Below, one piece after another: positions 34,065-42,481 of a stretch of DNA of 64,000 bases. Numbering within the stretch: position 1 is the first letter of the stretch; every line of letters begins with the position of its first letter. Source of the stretch: Dactylosporangium aurantiacum (lineage in GTDB: Bacteria; Actinomycetota; Actinomycetes; Mycobacteriales; Micromonosporaceae); the NCBI RefSeq assembly GCF_000716715.1, contig NZ_JNYJ01000044.1:8983-72982 (forward strand), written 5' to 3'. Under the pieces are notes generated by a model, which was not told the DNA's origin, ran no database searches, and was given only the letters and a program-made list of their open reading frames with translations. Made by a program: the position numbers and the translations under genes.

Positions 34065-37000
34065 GACAACTCCTCAAGGCCACGCAGCTTGGTGAGGGCC
34101 GCCCGGTCAGCCCCGAGCGCATTGAGCTCGGTGTCGATCAAACCGGAGAAGAACTCCGCCGGCGTGCCCGGGTAGCCGGGGCGGGGTTCGGTGTACCACT
34201 GATGCAGCCACGGCTCGAGTTCGGCAATACCGGCGAGGATGGGCAGCAGCCGATCCTCGGACCAACTGGCCTGAGTCTTGCGGTCGAGGTACAGCGCGGC
34301 GAGTGCTTGAGCCTGTTGCAGGTGGTCCCAACCCGCCCAACCGAGCAGTTCTCCAACATCGCCAGAAAGCGCGGTCCGGGGATACGAGATGAAGCGTTCC
34401 TTTGGGACGTCGAGCTTCCCACGGTTGGCCCAGTAGGAGAATTTGAGAAAGTCTGCGGTGGCATACTTCGGCGGTACCGGTATGTCCTTGATCGTCTCGC
34501 CGGCATCTTCGCGTCTCTGCAGCGCCCACGTGCGTTCCCACTGAATGCGTTTGCGTCGTCCGGCAGGCTTGTAGCGGTCGATAGGCAGGAACGGCACATG
34601 CTCGTCGGCGACGAGCTTACCGATGGTTTTGACTAGATCGTGGGCGTCCGAACCCACCCACAGGTCCAGTACGGACCGAAAGTCGTCGTCGTGACGAAGG
34701 CGGTCAGCGAGCTGTGCCACCGACTGCGGCTTCGGGGCGCCGGACCATAGGTCAGAGGCTTCTAGCCGGTCGAGCAGCCAGTCGCGCAATGCATCCGTTT
34801 GCATCGCGTCCCAGCCCCTGGTCGCCCAGCGGCGCTTGCACTCGGGACGCTCGATTAGGCCGATATTGCGATCAGACTCGATTACGGCAATTCGGCGTTC
34901 GACGAGTGCCCGGTACTCCGGCGACCAGTGCGCCGGAAGCTCAGTGATCGGCGTCGAGGCATGCCGCGCGAACCACACGGTCTCCGCCTGCTTAGCGGCC
35001 ACCTTCCGAGCAAGGACGATCTCGAACGCTCGCTCCCCTAACGCCAGCGGGGGGGCATCGATCATAGACAAGTCCTCGTCGATTACGCCATAGAGGTTGT
35101 AAACTTGCCAGTCCAACTCCTCCTGTAGCGCGATCATCTGTGCCCGCAATGAGGACCAATCGGTCCGAGCGACGTCGAGTCGCTGCCGGGTCGGCGCACC
35201 CGCGGCAGCTATGGCAGCGGGACTTGCCGCCATTAGTCTTTGTGCCAAACCATCCAATTTCCGGCTCAACGTCAACGGATAGGCGACAGGGAGGGGGAAC
35301 TCCAGCAGTTTCGTGCCGGTGAATTCGTAGAACCGTTCCCACTCATCATGCATAAATCCACCGGTGCCTGACTGGCTTCCCTTGTCATGACAAACCTGCT
35401 TTAGCCAGAAGCAGGCGGTTGAACTGTTCAGTACACCGAGCAGTTCCAGGTGAGCATCCTCACCTAGCCCCTCCGGCAACTTGATTACCGGAGCGGATCG
35501 ATTAAATACCTTCCCCCCTCGATCCAGTACAAACTGATTATGCGTCGCTACAAAGGCAAAGCTAATCGACAGTGGTGTCCGAAGTTTGCCCGGCGTCAAT
35601 CGACCGTATTCACTCCATCGCAATCCGGAATCAACTTTAGTTTGCTGGCCGAACATCCGACTGTTCGCGACGGAAGTCCGAGCCCGCCACATGAATCGGA
35701 GCACGCAATTCTGCAGCTCGACGTCGATGGGCGTAAAATTCTCGTCGTAAGGGAATACCGCATGGTCCGGAGTCGCTAGGTTCCAGTCGCGCAGCCCATC
35801 GCCGAGGGCCATGGGACGAATAAACTCTTTTGGCACCCGCGAGCGGGAAAAAGTGGCCGCCGGCTGTACATAGAGGTCATCTTCGAGCGTGAAGCAGGTA
35901 ATGCCGATAGAGGTCGCTAGATCGGCAAGCTTTTGATGACCCGCTTGATCAACCGCGTTCTGTAGATTCCCGGCACCGCCGCCGGTGAGACTCCAAGGGT
36001 GCTTTGACAGTTGCTCACGGTGGAGCTCGACAACGCTGATCCATTCCGATTCACTGCCCGGATTGTCAATCTGGCGTTCGATGGCTGTCCAGACCAGCCC
36101 TTTCGCTGGATCGGCGGGTTGACTAGGCTCGCCGCGGACGCCCAGCACGGTGCGAATACGGCCGCTGTAACGCCGGCTGGCTAGACGGTTCCGGCCTACC
36201 AGGATTACCGTCGGAGTGCCGTGTCCGGGGATGAAGGCGCCAGACCCGTCGATGACCTCCGTCAGGTCGACCTTTCCGGCAAAAAGGTCGTTGATTAGGT
36301 TTTTACCGAACTCGCGCTTCATGAACGAATTCGAGGTGATCTGCCCGACATAGCCGGCACCGTCCCCGTGGTTGTCGCCACGCTTGGCTAGTTCAAAGAA
36401 GCGTTGTGCGAACGGGACGGTTAACGCGTACTTGCCGGAGCATGTCGAGTACATGCTGCGATAACGCTCGTTAAGCGCCTTATCCTTGACCGTGATGTAG
36501 GGCGGGTTACCTACCACCACCGTATACTGCCCAGGAACCAGATACTCAGCCAGCAGGTCGGCGTCTTCGCTGAAGTACGCGAACGTGTCATTCTTTGCTT
36601 GACCAACCTGAAACTCACCCTGATGAGTTGACCAGTTGCCCCACATCAACAGCGAGTCGCCGGCCGCGACCCGGACCGGATACGCAGTGGCAAGGTTGCG
36701 CCGGCCGGTCGCCTGCAACGCGGCCACGACGAGCCTGAACCGGGCGATGGCGACGGCGAACGGGTTGAGGTCCACGCCGGTCACCTGCGCCAGCACCCGC
36801 TCCACCAGGGTCTCCACCGGTGTTGCCGGCTCGCGTTCCTGCCATTTGCGCAGCAGCCGCGCGAAGGCGCCGAGGAGGAAGTGGCCGGAGCCGCAGGTCG
36901 GGTCGATCACCTTCGTCTCGGCCAGACCGAACTCCTTGACTGCGGGCTCGAATGTGCGGTCGAGGATGAACTCCTCCACGAACAGCGGCGTCTGCAGCAG

Positions 37001-37576
37001 CGCGTACGTCGCCTTCGCGTGCGCTGACAGGTCCTGGTAGAGGTCGCCGAGAAACCGGGTGTCCAGCTCGTCGCTGCGAAGCGACACAAGACCCGGACCG
37101 CGGCGGAAGAACTCGGACAGGTTCTCCGCGGCCTGACCGGAGATGTCGAAGCGCCATACCGGGTTGTGCTCGTCGAAGATCTGGACGGTAGCGCGCAGTG
37201 CCCTCAGGTGCTTGAACGCCTCGCGCAACCAGTGCCGGTCGTTATGTGTCGGGTGCTGGATGAGGTACGCCTGCCGCTGCTCGACCGCTTGCCCAGCAGC
37301 GGCATGCGGCTCCGAGCCGCCGAGCCAGAGGCCGTCTACAAGCTTGTTGTCCTCGCAGAAGCGGACAAAGACGCAGCCGAGCACCCAGGCGACGGCGGCC
37401 TGGTCGAGGACGTCCTCCAGCCAGGTTTCGAAGGTGCCGCCGGTCCGCTTCGCGCCCTTCGCCTCGCTGTGCTCCTTGCTCAGCCGCGAGTGCAGGTCGC
37501 TGTCCGACGCCACCTGGCCGCGCAGGTCGTCCACCAGGAGTTTGACCTGGGCCTGCAGCGGCTTCAGTTCGATCAT
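34061..37576 (-). CDS. pglX: BREX type 2 adenine methyltransferase PglX
   Basis: A 1171-residue N6-adenine methyltransferase that marks host DNA in BREX. SAM motif DPTCGSGHFLLGAF lies at about 222-235 and catalytic NPPY at about 355-358, followed by a long target-recognition and C-terminal region. The ATG at 37574-37576 is preferred over an ORF start 12 codons upstream because it overlaps the pglW stop as ATGA. Base composition changes inside the gene: from about 36600 to 34850 (residues about 325-910) codons are clearly AT-richer, with TTA-, ATA- and AAA-rich patches, while the start and end are as GC-rich as neighbours. This suggests replacement of the recognition region by recombination. 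No catalytic residue is missing. Confidence 0.93.
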   Translation of the reverse strand: MIELKPLQAQVKLLVDDLRGQVASDSDLHSRLSKEHSEAKGAKRTGGTFETWLEDVLDQAAVAWVLGCVFVRFCEDNKLVDGLWLGGSEPHAAAGQAVEQRQAYLIQHPTHNDRHWLREAFKHLRALRATVQIFDEHNPVWRFDISGQAAENLSEFFRRGPGLVSLRSDELDTRFLGDLYQDLSAHAKATYALLQTPLFVEEFILDRTFEPAVKEFGLAETKVIDPTCGSGHFLLGAFARLLRKWQEREPATPVETLVERVLAQVTGVDLNPFAVAIARFRLVVAALQATGRRNLATAYPVRVAAGDSLLMWGNWSTHQGEFQVGQAKNDTFAYFSEDADLLAEYLVPGQYTVVVGNPPYITVKDKALNERYRSMYSTCSGKYALTVPFAQRFFELAKRGDNHGDGAGYVGQITSNSFMKREFGKNLINDLFAGKVDLTEVIDGSGAFIPGHGTPTVILVGRNRLASRRYSGRIRTVLGVRGEPSQPADPAKGLVWTAIERQIDNPGSESEWISVVELHREQLSKHPWSLTGGGAGNLQNAVDQAGHQKLADLATSIGITCFTLEDDLYVQPAATFSRSRVPKEFIRPMALGDGLRDWNLATPDHAVFPYDENFTPIDVELQNCVLRFMWRARTSVANSRMFGQQTKVDSGLRWSEYGRLTPGKLRTPLSISFAFVATHNQFVLDRGGKVFNRSAPVIKLPEGLGEDAHLELLGVLNSSTACFWLKQVCHDKGSQSGTGGFMHDEWERFYEFTGTKLLEFPLPVAYPLTLSRKLDGLAQRLMAASPAAIAAAGAPTRQRLDVARTDWSSLRAQMIALQEELDWQVYNLYGVIDEDLSMIDAPPLALGERAFEIVLARKVAAKQAETVWFARHASTPITELPAHWSPEYRALVERRIAVIESDRNIGLIERPECKRRWATRGWDAMQTDALRDWLLDRLEASDLWSGAPKPQSVAQLADRLRHDDDFRSVLDLWVGSDAHDLVKTIGKLVADEHVPFLPIDRYKPAGRRKRIQWERTWALQRREDAGETIKDIPVPPKYATADFLKFSYWANRGKLDVPKERFISYPRTALSGDVGELLGWAGWDHLQQAQALAALYLDRKTQASWSEDRLLPILAGIAELEPWLHQWYTEPRPGYPGTPAEFFSGLIDTELNALGADRAALTKLRGLEELS

Positions 37577-40500
37577 CGGTTCGTGGTCCTCTCGGCGGTG
37601 GGGGTGATCCAAGATTCCGGCAGCCAGAGGGACTGGCTGGCCGGTGAGGTCAGCGGCAGTTGCGCGGTGTCGAGCATGGCGGGTTCGAGTCGGCGGGCGG
37701 GCACCAGCAGCAGCCGGGCGGCCGGCCGAGGGCGGCTCAGGTCAGCCAGTTCCTGCAGCACCCGGAGCTGACCGTAGCGGGCGAGCGGTGCCGCCTCCGT
37801 GATCAGCAGCGGCTGGTCGGCGGTGAGGGCCTTCTCGATTTCCGGTACGACGTGGTGCTTGACCAGGTCGACCAGGGTGCGGAAATCGACGTCGGCGGGG
37901 TCGCCGGTGTCTGCCGCAACGACGGCCTCCCAGCCGAAGTTCAGCCGACGCAGTTCGTCGAGCAGTACAGCAGTGACGTCCAACTCGGTGAGGTGCAGCC
38001 GGGTCAGCAAGGCACGCCGAGCGGGAGTTAGCCGCTTCAACGGGGCCAGCAGGGCGAGGAAGCCGTGGCCTTTCAGGGCCGCTGCGAGTCTGGTGTCGAC
38101 CTCGGCGTCGTCGCGGGGGCCGGTCAGCGGTGCCGCGAGGAACGTACCGGCTCGGGTGGCGCTGAAGGTGCCGCCAGCGCTGCGCGGTGCGTACACCTGT
38201 CGCACCGGATCCCAGGTCAACGGGACCCCGCAGGCATTGAGGGTGTCCTCGTCCAGCCGGCGTGGCAGCGGACGGGCCCGCGGGAACCTGGCACGGACCC
38301 GGTCCTGCAGCCGCTCGTGGCCCAGGGTCTGGCCCACGAGGCTCGGCGCGGCGAGCCTCAGGGCGCGCTCGGCCGGCATGTCCACCGGGTAGAGTTGCCC
38401 GACCGTGTTGACGTCCGCGGCACCGTTGCTGGCAGCGGCGGCGAGTTGCAGCAACCGGGCCTCGGGAATCGCCGCGGTACCGTCCGGCACCGGAATGGTG
38501 CGCAGTTCCTCCAGTGCACGCTGGCGCGTCGGCAGCGGGTCCAGTGCGGCGAGTTCGGCGGCGCGTCGACCCAGCCGTACCGCATAGGCCAGCAGCTCGG
38601 ATGCGGTGGTGGTCGCGCTCGGGTCGTCCGGCTCGCGGCCGACGAGGACCGAGTCGCTGCCCCGGAAGCGCTGGATGGCGAGGCGGGCATCGCCGCCGCG
38701 GGTCAGTTCGGCCTCGACGGCGGCGCGAGCCAGCCCGATCGCCTGCGGCATACGTTTCGGCTCGGCGGTGTACGAGCCGCGGGCTGCCATCAGCGCGTCG
38801 GCGAGTTCCTCGGCGGACATGACGCCGCCGCGGGCGTCGAGCAAGGTCACGATTTCGTCGCGTACCTGCTCCAAGGCCCGGTTGTCGAGCCACAGCTTCG
38901 CATGTTTGCGGAGCAGAACGGAGATCTGCGGCTGGGACTGCCCGGTCGCCCGGGCCGCTTCGGCCTGGGCTGGCCAGCGCAGGAATGTACCGTCCTCGGT
39001 CGGCGCCTGCCCTAGCAGTACCTCCAGAATGTGCCGTTCTTTCGCGTTGCGGGTGGTGGCCTTCGGCAGCAAGGTGGCGCTGACGGCCTCGACGCCGTGG
39101 GCGATCGGCTTGTCGTCGGCGGGCGCGGCAACCGGCACCGTGACCTGTCCCTGCAGTGCGCGGACCTGCGCGAGGATCTCTTTGCGGGTCGCGTCCGGGA
39201 CGCCCTGTGCACGGGTGAGCGCCGAGGGCTCGTAGGCGAGCAACTCCCCGATCGTGTGGACACCCAATCGCTCCAGCGCTGACCGGGCACGGGCGGTCAG
39301 GCCGGTCACGTCGAGCAGCGACTCTGGCGTGAGTGCCGTTGCGCTAGGGCCGATGGGCACCGGTCCCGGTATCGACTTCGGGATCTCCTTGAAGATGATC
39401 CGCCAGGCGTCCGACATGTCCTCGGCGGTGTCGAACCTGCGGGCGGCATCGCGGGCGAGCGCCTTGGCGAAGAAACCGGAGAGCCGATCGGCGACCGCCG
39501 GGTCAAACGATGCCGGGTCGAGGCTGACCTCGTCGGTGATCGCGGCGGGGTTGGCGTTGTCGCCCCAGCGTGGCAGTTGGCCGGTCGCCATCTCGTACAG
39601 CGTGACGGCGGCTGAGAACCGTTCCGCCGCTGCGTCGTACCGCATCCGGCGGGGCGGGCCGAGGAACGGATCGAGGTAGGGCGGGGTGCCGGCGCGGATC
39701 TGGTCGGCGGCGGCGTTGGCGAGGGAGAAGTCGAAGATGCACAGGTGCGGCTGCTTGTCCTTCGGCCGCGGCCGCGCAGCCAGGTTGGCCGGCTTGATGT
39801 CGCGGTGCCAGATGCCTTGGCCTTCGAGGAAGACGACGATGTCGAGCAAGTCCCGGCCGTACCGTTCCAGCAGGTCCAGTGCCAGGCGACGGTTGCCTTC
39901 GAGCTCCTGCGCCAAGGTACGGGCGCCGGCGCTCTCCATCAGCAGCGCGGTACGACCGCCGACGTTGACTGGTCCCTTCACCAGCGACACGACCTGCCAG
40001 TGCTTCAGCTTCTCCAGTGTCTCAGCCTCGGTCGCGAGGCGCTCGGCGTGCTGCTCGTCGCGGGCGACCTTGAGCACCAGTTCCCGCTGTCCTTCAGGGG
40101 TGCGCTCGGTGACCAGCAGCGCCAGCGCGGTCGCGCCGGTGCCGAGCCGCCGGACCACCGTCAAATCGCCGTCAAGGACGTCACCTTTGTGCGCCCCGAG
40201 TGGGTCGACGACGGGTTCAGGCTCGGGTGCGGTCATCGCCTCCCACACCCGCTCCAACCCCGCGCGGAATGCGGTGACATCTGGCAGCCGCTGGGCCGGG
40301 TCACCGCGGGTCGCGTCGTAGACGAGCTGCACCAGACTCTCGGGCATGCCGTCGGCGGCTGCGGACAGGTCGAGTCCACTGTCGTGGACCGCCGCGACGA
40401 GATCCTCGGCGGTGGCTGCCGGCTCGACGTCGGCGAAGATCCGGTACGCGATCGTGCCCAGCGAGAAGACGTCCAGTTGGCTGCCTGGGATGGCTGAGCT

Positions 40501-41712
40501 GATGGCTGCCTCGGGTGCCTGGTAGCGGCGTACCTCGTCGTCGAAGAACAGCTCAAGCCCGGCGCCGTCGGTGGACGAGCTGAGCCGGGTGAGCTGGGTT
40601 GCGCCGGCCAGCCTGCCGCCGGTCTGCCAGTCGGTCACAACGAGTGAACGGCTGGGGCCCTCCGGGTTGGAGACGAACACGGCCCGTGGGTGTAGCGCCC
40701 GGTGCGCCAGGCGGCGGGAGTGCGCGTAGTCGATGATCTCCGCAAGGTCCTGGACAAGCCGGAGCCGCTGGGCGAGCCGGAGCCGTCCGTTGTGTTCGGT
40801 CAGCCACTGGTCGAACCGGATGGAGCTCTTGTCGTGGTCGAAAACGACCGCCGGACCGAACGGGTGGTCCACGAGGTCGGTGGCCCGGGCGATGCCCGGG
40901 TGGTGGATGCCCTGCAAGAGACGGAACTCCCGCTCGGCACCCCGCCGGATGACCGGGATCTCGTCGTCGGCGGCCCTGCTGGTCAGGTAGAAGCGGACCC
41001 GGCGTACCAGTTGCGTGTCGAGCGCGTGCCCCGCGAGGAAGTCCTGCCAGCCGATGCCTTCGGCGAACGGCTTCGGGTGCAGCAGCAGCTGACCCACCTT
41101 GCGGTCGGCGACCGACGGGCGGATCTTCGCGCCCCTGACCAGCTCGACGATCTGCCGCCCCCGGTCGGGGTCGACAAGGTGGTCGGGGTTGCGAGGGCGG
41201 GCGAGCAGAAGGTCCTTGAGGCTGTCGAGGCCGGACGGATGCTGGTCGAGGCCGTACACGTGCTGCCGGCCGATCTCGTCAAGACTCGCCTGCAGCGCGA
41301 CCGCGTGCAGGAAGACCGCCGCCCCGACGTATGGAGTCTGGTCAGCTTTGCCCTGCTGCCGCGCGTAGTGGCGGATCAGGCCGGCGAGGCGCTTGGCCTT
41401 GCGGTTCGCCAGGATGTACGGGTTGTCCTCCGGCATGAGCCGGCCATTCGGCATTCGGCGGACCCACTGCGTGCCGCTGCCGGACAGTTCGCCCTGCCAG
41501 TGCTTGAGTTCTAGGACGTACAGGCCGCTCGGGACCAGCACCAGCGCGTCGACCTCGTTGATCGATCCGTCAGTGCCGACGAACTCGACGTTCGCCCAGA
41601 CGTGGTACGGGTCGGCGTCCGGTAGATAGGAACCGAGGATCCGCAGGCCGTCCTGCTCGTGCGTGTACGCGCTGGGGTTGATCTGCTCCCAACGCGGTGA
41701 ATTCTCACGCAC
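37573..41712 (-). CDS. pglW: BREX type 2 serine/threonine kinase PglW with NERD domain
   Basis: A 1379-residue protein, first gene of the operon. Residues 1-130 are a NERD nuclease-related domain with EVDALVLVPSGLYVLELKHW: Asp55, Glu68 and Lys70 form a PD-(D/E)XK-like set. Residues about 230-470 are a kinase fold without catalytic Asp (HRALHP where HRDLKP is expected, about 334), so a pseudokinase. Residues about 505-790 are an active-type Ser/Thr kinase with HRDIKPANL at about 634 and DFS in place of DFG at about 660. Residues about 804-855 resemble the helix-hairpin-helix of RNA polymerase alpha C-terminal domain. The rest is helical, ending in an ATPase-like region. PglW phosphorylates proteins in the Pgl system. 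GTG start, GGAGG six bases upstream. Confidence 0.92.
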   Translation of the reverse strand: MRENSPRWEQINPSAYTHEQDGLRILGSYLPDADPYHVWANVEFVGTDGSINEVDALVLVPSGLYVLELKHWQGELSGSGTQWVRRMPNGRLMPEDNPYILANRKAKRLAGLIRHYARQQGKADQTPYVGAAVFLHAVALQASLDEIGRQHVYGLDQHPSGLDSLKDLLLARPRNPDHLVDPDRGRQIVELVRGAKIRPSVADRKVGQLLLHPKPFAEGIGWQDFLAGHALDTQLVRRVRFYLTSRAADDEIPVIRRGAEREFRLLQGIHHPGIARATDLVDHPFGPAVVFDHDKSSIRFDQWLTEHNGRLRLAQRLRLVQDLAEIIDYAHSRRLAHRALHPRAVFVSNPEGPSRSLVVTDWQTGGRLAGATQLTRLSSSTDGAGLELFFDDEVRRYQAPEAAISSAIPGSQLDVFSLGTIAYRIFADVEPAATAEDLVAAVHDSGLDLSAAADGMPESLVQLVYDATRGDPAQRLPDVTAFRAGLERVWEAMTAPEPEPVVDPLGAHKGDVLDGDLTVVRRLGTGATALALLVTERTPEGQRELVLKVARDEQHAERLATEAETLEKLKHWQVVSLVKGPVNVGGRTALLMESAGARTLAQELEGNRRLALDLLERYGRDLLDIVVFLEGQGIWHRDIKPANLAARPRPKDKQPHLCIFDFSLANAAADQIRAGTPPYLDPFLGPPRRMRYDAAAERFSAAVTLYEMATGQLPRWGDNANPAAITDEVSLDPASFDPAVADRLSGFFAKALARDAARRFDTAEDMSDAWRIIFKEIPKSIPGPVPIGPSATALTPESLLDVTGLTARARSALERLGVHTIGELLAYEPSALTRAQGVPDATRKEILAQVRALQGQVTVPVAAPADDKPIAHGVEAVSATLLPKATTRNAKERHILEVLLGQAPTEDGTFLRWPAQAEAARATGQSQPQISVLLRKHAKLWLDNRALEQVRDEIVTLLDARGGVMSAEELADALMAARGSYTAEPKRMPQAIGLARAAVEAELTRGGDARLAIQRFRGSDSVLVGREPDDPSATTTASELLAYAVRLGRRAAELAALDPLPTRQRALEELRTIPVPDGTAAIPEARLLQLAAAASNGAADVNTVGQLYPVDMPAERALRLAAPSLVGQTLGHERLQDRVRARFPRARPLPRRLDEDTLNACGVPLTWDPVRQVYAPRSAGGTFSATRAGTFLAAPLTGPRDDAEVDTRLAAALKGHGFLALLAPLKRLTPARRALLTRLHLTELDVTAVLLDELRRLNFGWEAVVAADTGDPADVDFRTLVDLVKHHVVPEIEKALTADQPLLITEAAPLARYGQLRVLQELADLSRPRPAARLLLVPARRLEPAMLDTAQLPLTSPASQSLWLPESWITPTAERTTNR

Positions 41713-42022
41713 GGTCGGCCTCCTGCCTGGTTACAGTCACGACGGGCCCCCATTCTGCACCTGCAGATCAGCGTCTCGGTGTGCTCCCTCCCTTATCGGC
41801 CAGGGTTCGCCTCCATCGTGGCGATCACTCGACCTGGCACGTAAGAGCCGATTGTCTGGTTCTGGCAGGCAGACGTCGATCGCTCAATGCGATGACAGGG
41901 GGAGGTATCCGCTTTACGGCCCGGGTGCTTGCCCTCCTGGTAGGCCCAGGTCACAGCGACAACAATGAGTTCACCGCCGGTGGGATCATGCGTGATCTCA
42001 GCAGCGAGCTGGGAGAGGACTG
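41713..42022. other. Divergent intergenic region upstream of BREX
   Basis: About 310 bases between the starts of pglW (minus) and the HicB-like gene (plus). It must hold the promoter of the six-gene BREX operon. I see a good Shine-Dalgarno for pglW (GGAGG) but no unambiguous -35/-10 pair and no clear operator. Short frames here do not look coding. Confidence 0.5.
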
Positions 42023-42457
42023 GTGGCGATGAACAACTACACCGCGGTCTGCCGGCGTTCCGGCGACTGGTGGGCAGTCACCGTGCCAGAGGTCAAGGGC
42101 ATCCACAGTCAGGTGCGGCGGCTCGCCGAGGCCGAGACGATGGCCCGAGAGGCCATCGCGCTGTTCCTGGACGTCGCGTCGGACTCGTTCGCGGTGACCG
42201 TGCGACCTGAGGTCCCTGATGCCGAGGACGTCCTCGATGCGCTCCGCGCGCGGTAGGAAGCGCAGCAGGCCGATCGGCGCGCTGCTGAGGCAACGAAGCA
42301 GGCGTTGGATCGCTCGATCGCCGACGGCATGACCTTCCGCGATGTCGGCCGCGTGTTCGACCTATCGCCGCAGCGGGTGCCGGAGATTACCGGCAAGGGC
42401 AGAAAGGCGCTTGTCCGCCGCATGCGCAGCCACAATGCCCAGCAGCAATCGGCCTGA
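42023..42457 (+). pseudogene. HicB-like antitoxin gene interrupted by a TAG codon
   Basis: The first 77 codons encode a HicB-type domain (NNYTAVCRRSGDWWAVTVPE, VKGIHSQ, then TMAREAIALFLDV). A TAG at 42254-42256 ends it. The same frame stays open for another 66 codons, reading EAQQADRRAAEATKQALDRS, then GMTFRDVGRVFDLSPQRVPE and ITGKGRKALVRR, which is the helix-turn-helix normally joined to this kind of HicB domain in actinomycetes. A single base change would restore a protein of about 144 residues. No HicA gene is adjacent. The start is GTG 42023 or ATG 42029, with GGGAGAGG upstream. The short product may still be made without its DNA-binding part. Confidence 0.7.
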
Positions 42458-42481
42458 AGATCCGACCGTCGCGTCTCCGGA

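Noticed and set aside
30930..34175. 1081-codon plus-strand frame opposite pglY
   Set aside because: Low-complexity antisense product; pglY has motifs, family length and coupled starts.
37577..37612. Upstream start for pglX (MDHPHRRED)
   Set aside because: The later ATG forms the same 4-base overlap seen at all other BREX junctions and matches the family N-terminus.
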